From Rostratula benghalensis (Eukaryota; Chordata; Aves; Charadriiformes; Rostratulidae), in the NCBI GenBank assembly GCA_013399305.1, contig VXAI01000067.1:1556806-1620805 (forward strand): a DNA stretch of 64,000 bases, written 5' to 3'. This document shows positions 60,501-64,000 of this stretch, in pieces. How positions within the stretch are numbered: position 1 is the stretch's first letter; each line of letters begins with the position of its first letter. Position numbers and translations under genes: made by a program. The notes beneath the pieces were generated by a model that saw only the letters and a program-made list of their open reading frames with translations, was not told the origin of the DNA and did not search any database.

Positions 60501-63500
60501 AGAACCAGCTGTTTTCCCTAACACTTGATTAGTTCAGGTGGCACAAACCTGCCAGGTGCTCCAAATGTTTAAATGCTGCTCAGAGACTAAGGAAGCAGAA
60601 ACAATCCCTTTACCTCTTTTAACAGTATAATGAAGACTTACACAGTAAATCACTAAAGGTAAAAAAATAATTTATAGACAGTCCCCAACCTCATTTTTTG
60701 TAGTAAAGGCCTGAGAAGTTTGCAGTGAAAGAAATAGACAACTGAAGAAAGATTTCACCGATAAGTGCAATTGGAAGTTGCTCTGGAGAACTGATTCTAA
60801 TCCTGTCTCTACAACAGAAATGCAAAGAATAGCTCTCGATACAAGCTTAACAGGTGACCAATAATTACATGTTCCTGAGTTCTTCAGTGACCAGCATGAT
60901 AGCCCAGGATCCAACCTGCAGAAGCTTTAATACTTGTAAGCTGTTACGGGGTATCAATAGAAGTCCAGAGTGTACTGCTACTCTAAAAATTCATTAAAAA
61001 GCTGTGAAGTACAGTAAGAAAATAGATTTGACTATTAGAACTTCTGATCTCATAGCAGGGTCACAACAATATTCAGTAAATGGTGGGGGGGTGAGGGAGG
61101 TAGGGGTTTACATGCAGAACAGGATCGATATTGGATAACTCAAAGATCTCTCAGTCTGGGCACCTCACAAAATTTTTGTTTGGAAAAGAATACCACGTAA
61201 TTGAGAGATCAGATTGGAGACTGTCTAGAAAAGGTTAAGTCCTAGTTTTGAAAAATTTTGGATACTTGACTTTGTGACTACAGTTCACATCCTGAGATGT
61301 GAGATGACACTTGTCATGTTTTGTATGAAACAAAAAGGGACTTACCACTTCATTAGATTTTGTACTATAAAACCACATTCTCATGGTAATAATGTTTGTG
61401 TAATTTCTCATTTATCGTTGAAATGTCCCATCTTGATCTTCTGCTTTGTGAAATGGTTGGTTTCCCTTCCTTACAAAGGTTATTTTTCTTTTTAATTTTA
61501 CAGCCTTAGACAGGTTCATTCACCTGTTCTTTGAATTATGGGAAAGTGAAAAAAGTATTACTTGCTTGAAATGGCAAAGTATAAGCGTGTCTCCCCCACC
61601 TCAACCCCAATTCAAAAATGCTGAACTTTATGATCTGACACTTTCAGGTTGGCTGCATCTGATTTGGTACTGGGCATTTTCATTATATGTGAAGAATTCA
61701 CTCTCTTCCTTACCTTATACCAGCAAATAAATGAGGTTAAAGCATTTTTAAAGCAGATTTTGTAAATTTAGCTAGTATTGGAACAACTGTAGTATTTCCC
61801 ATGATGAACAAGAAGCTACCACCCATGAAGTAAATGCAGCATTAGAGAACTCCTTTCTAGAGCAGCTGTAGTAAAGCAGAATTCTGCACTTCAGACTCTC
61901 ACAAAGAACCTTTGGACACATTTCATAGACAAGGACTAAGCTCTATAGAAGGGAATACATCTCAGGAGGGAGTTCTGAGCCTTGGAGGACTAGCAAGGAA
62001 AAGAGGCATAGGCTGTTAAGCTCCAGAAGACTGCTTCTTATTGTTCTGGAAGCAAATAGAATCCATCAGCACTTTGTCAGTTAACATTTTAACAAAGAAA
62101 ATTAGGAGCATATACATCTCTCAGGTATTCTGTACAATGGTTCTGCTCTCTCACACACAGTACATAAGTCCTTAAGCATCACTTTTGCTGCCTTTCAAGA
62201 ACATGCACGGATCATCCATTTCCACAGAGAGCAATACTACTTTTCAGGATGAACTCTCTTTAGGGGGACAGCTTCACGTGCAGTCTTAGTGGCATGAAAA
62301 TTCCAGTTCAGAAATATAATACTGGAATTACATGCTACAGATAGAGAAAGAAAACGTGTGCCATCACATTGTCATGACTAGCTTTGAAGTGGGAGAAAAG
62401 GTTGTCGGTGTAAAAAGATCTTAGAGCTAGCGAGCTAACCAAACAGTTAGAGTAGAGGGAATTGGTTTCTTTGGATAGTCTAAGGGAGACAGAAGTGGTA
62501 TATCAGTGGGAAAGGGAAGGATTTATGAATACAAAATACTTTTGAGAATCGAGGGAAGATGATCAAAACCAGAAGTGACAGGATAAAGAAAGGCAAAAGT
62601 TGACTTTGTAAAGGGAATTACAAGCTAACAGAACAGGCAGGGTAGCTTCAATAGAATCTAACCTCACTGAAAAAGGTCAGAGAGACTGAAAGGTGAGCTC
62701 CCATTAGTGAAACAAAGTTAAGAATATGTAATTGAAGCAGCTTAAAAACACTACTGAAAAACTGATAGCAGCTCCTCCTACTCCGGAAGAAAGGGCTCAA
62801 AAGCCTCTCTTCGAAGCGGAGATCCTTCCTACTTAAGCTAAAGGAGCAGTCCCTTGGCTAATAGCATCATAAGCACTTAGTGCGTTCACAGGCCTGCCAC
62901 AAGAGCAGATCACATTGAGAAATACAATGACTCTTCCTTGCCAAAGAAAGCTTGTCTCAAACATCTAAATTGTATGATAAAGTCAAGTGATCTTCAGCTT
63001 ACAAGGGAAGAAATAGGTATTTTATACCATCAGAAAGAACGAACTTCCTCATTCTTTCAAAGACTAACATTTGTTTCTAGCCCCTGAAACACTGCAGGTA
63101 TCAGCTTTCAGAAATACTGCATCTTTTTTTTTTCTCTTGTTTTGATTTATAACTACATTTTGAAGATTTGTCTGGTTTTCTAGACAGCATTTACATTAGT
63201 TCACAATTAAATCACCTACAACATCATCATAAATTGAGACACAGACTTTTTACCATTAAAACTTCACTCCTCACATAACGAACATCCTTACTGACTGCTT
63301 TCTTACCTGGGAAAGAGACGAGTATTAAGCGCTTCCTTAAAGGATGAACAATACTTGATTACTTCAGATCAAACCTAGAACTCATCTTATGACCTAGAGT
63401 TCCTGCAGATGTGCACTCTGGTGCAATTCTCACTTCAGTTCCACTGCAATTCATTCAAGGAAAATCACCAGGAGTATTGGGGATAATCAATGAAGTTTGT

Positions 63501-64000
63501 CATCTGTCATTAACAATGTTGTTTAAAACAGAATCTCTTGCGGTTTTAATATACTCGGGATTCACTAAAAATATAGCGCCATAGCAGGAATTAATAGCAG
63601 GATTAAGAGATAGTATTTAAAAATAAATTCAAAACAGTTGCAAATAACAGCAGAATTCAATAATTAATTCTCAGTACCTAGCCTTGGTGACTGGAAGATG
63701 ATATCAGCCTCCTACTCCTACTACATCCCCAAAGGAACCACCTGTTTTTATCTGTATACTGATCCAAAACAACCAGTCTTTTGGACCACAAGCAAGTCAC
63801 CCTACAGTGCTGGTGGTCAACACATACAGCAGTGATGAGCTCCATGTCACCTGTCTGCTGACCATGACCACCACCTCTGCCATGCACACATGGAAACCAA
63901 TAGGAGGCAACATGGAACCAAACTCCAGACCCCCATGTTTCAAAGAAATCCATTTTTGGAAAGTGACAACCCACAATGTGCAGTGCCATGAATAGTCATG
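60501..64000. other. Non-coding DNA with purine-rich patches
   Basis: Contains a G-rich stretch at 61085-61106 and a purine-rich patch at about 62340-62700. Otherwise it is unique-looking sequence. The final 300 bp carry overlapping frames on both strands with no recognisable product. The window edge may cut a feature. Confidence 0.45.
61085..61106 (+). other. Borderline G-quadruplex motif
   Basis: Seven G at 61085-61091, GGG at 61095-61097 and GGGG at 61103-61106. Four G-triplets exist only if the 7-G run supplies two of them, so the motif is marginal. Confidence 0.4.

Noticed and set aside
1..64000. CRISPR arrays, operons, phage genes or other prokaryotic systems
   Set aside because: The window has the composition of vertebrate DNA and an avian CR1. 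There are no dense coding regions, ribosome binding sites or regularly spaced repeats.

Overview
This 64 kb window looks like non-coding DNA from a bird nuclear genome. It is roughly 38-40% GC by eye and has no long open reading frame, no CpG island, no rRNA and no tRNA that I can recognise. The main lineage clue is a 5'-truncated CR1 LINE at about 23711-24122, in reverse orientation, whose sequence closely follows the CR1 3' region known from chicken and other birds. Recent retroelements are almost absent, which fits a bird better than a mammal, squamate or turtle. No mammalian Alu, B1/B2 or L1 sequence was noticed. A single N at 7615 shows this is draft assembly sequence.

Layout: 1-14000 is AT-rich non-coding DNA with a few weak exon-like segments. 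14066-16390 holds A/T homopolymers. 16395-16537 is an exon-like open segment on the + strand. 18875-19237 is an exon-like open frame on the - strand. 23711-24122 is the avian CR1. 26205-26270 and 32418-32527 are probable ancient MIR/CORE-SINE scraps. 28499-28634 is an AC-rich and C-rich low-complexity patch with a G-quadruplex motif. 36808-36845 is a (GTTTT)n microsatellite followed by a roughly 750 bp pyrimidine-rich block, and a related-looking block sits at 44030-44300. 42830-42911 is a 41-bp tandem duplication. 48249-48263 could be a 15-nt microexon on the - strand. 49338-49652 is an old L3/CR1-like LINE remnant. 52253-52467 is an imperfect palindrome. 54241-54381 and 58487-58671 are + strand exon-like segments. 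57033-57377 (- strand) is an open stretch with ankyrin-repeat character, broken by a stop, and is probably a pseudogene fragment.

No gene could be named and no pathway can be reconstructed. Exon-like segments are given low confidence because open stretches of 30-60 codons next to AG and GT dinucleotides arise often by chance in 64 kb. If some are real, the window lies in the introns of a large gene or covers a sparsely exonic lncRNA. I found no convincing undescribed system. The observations most worth checking are the ankyrin-like remnant, the 52.3 kb palindrome, the 54.2 kb and 16.4 kb exon candidates and the 48.2 kb microexon candidate.
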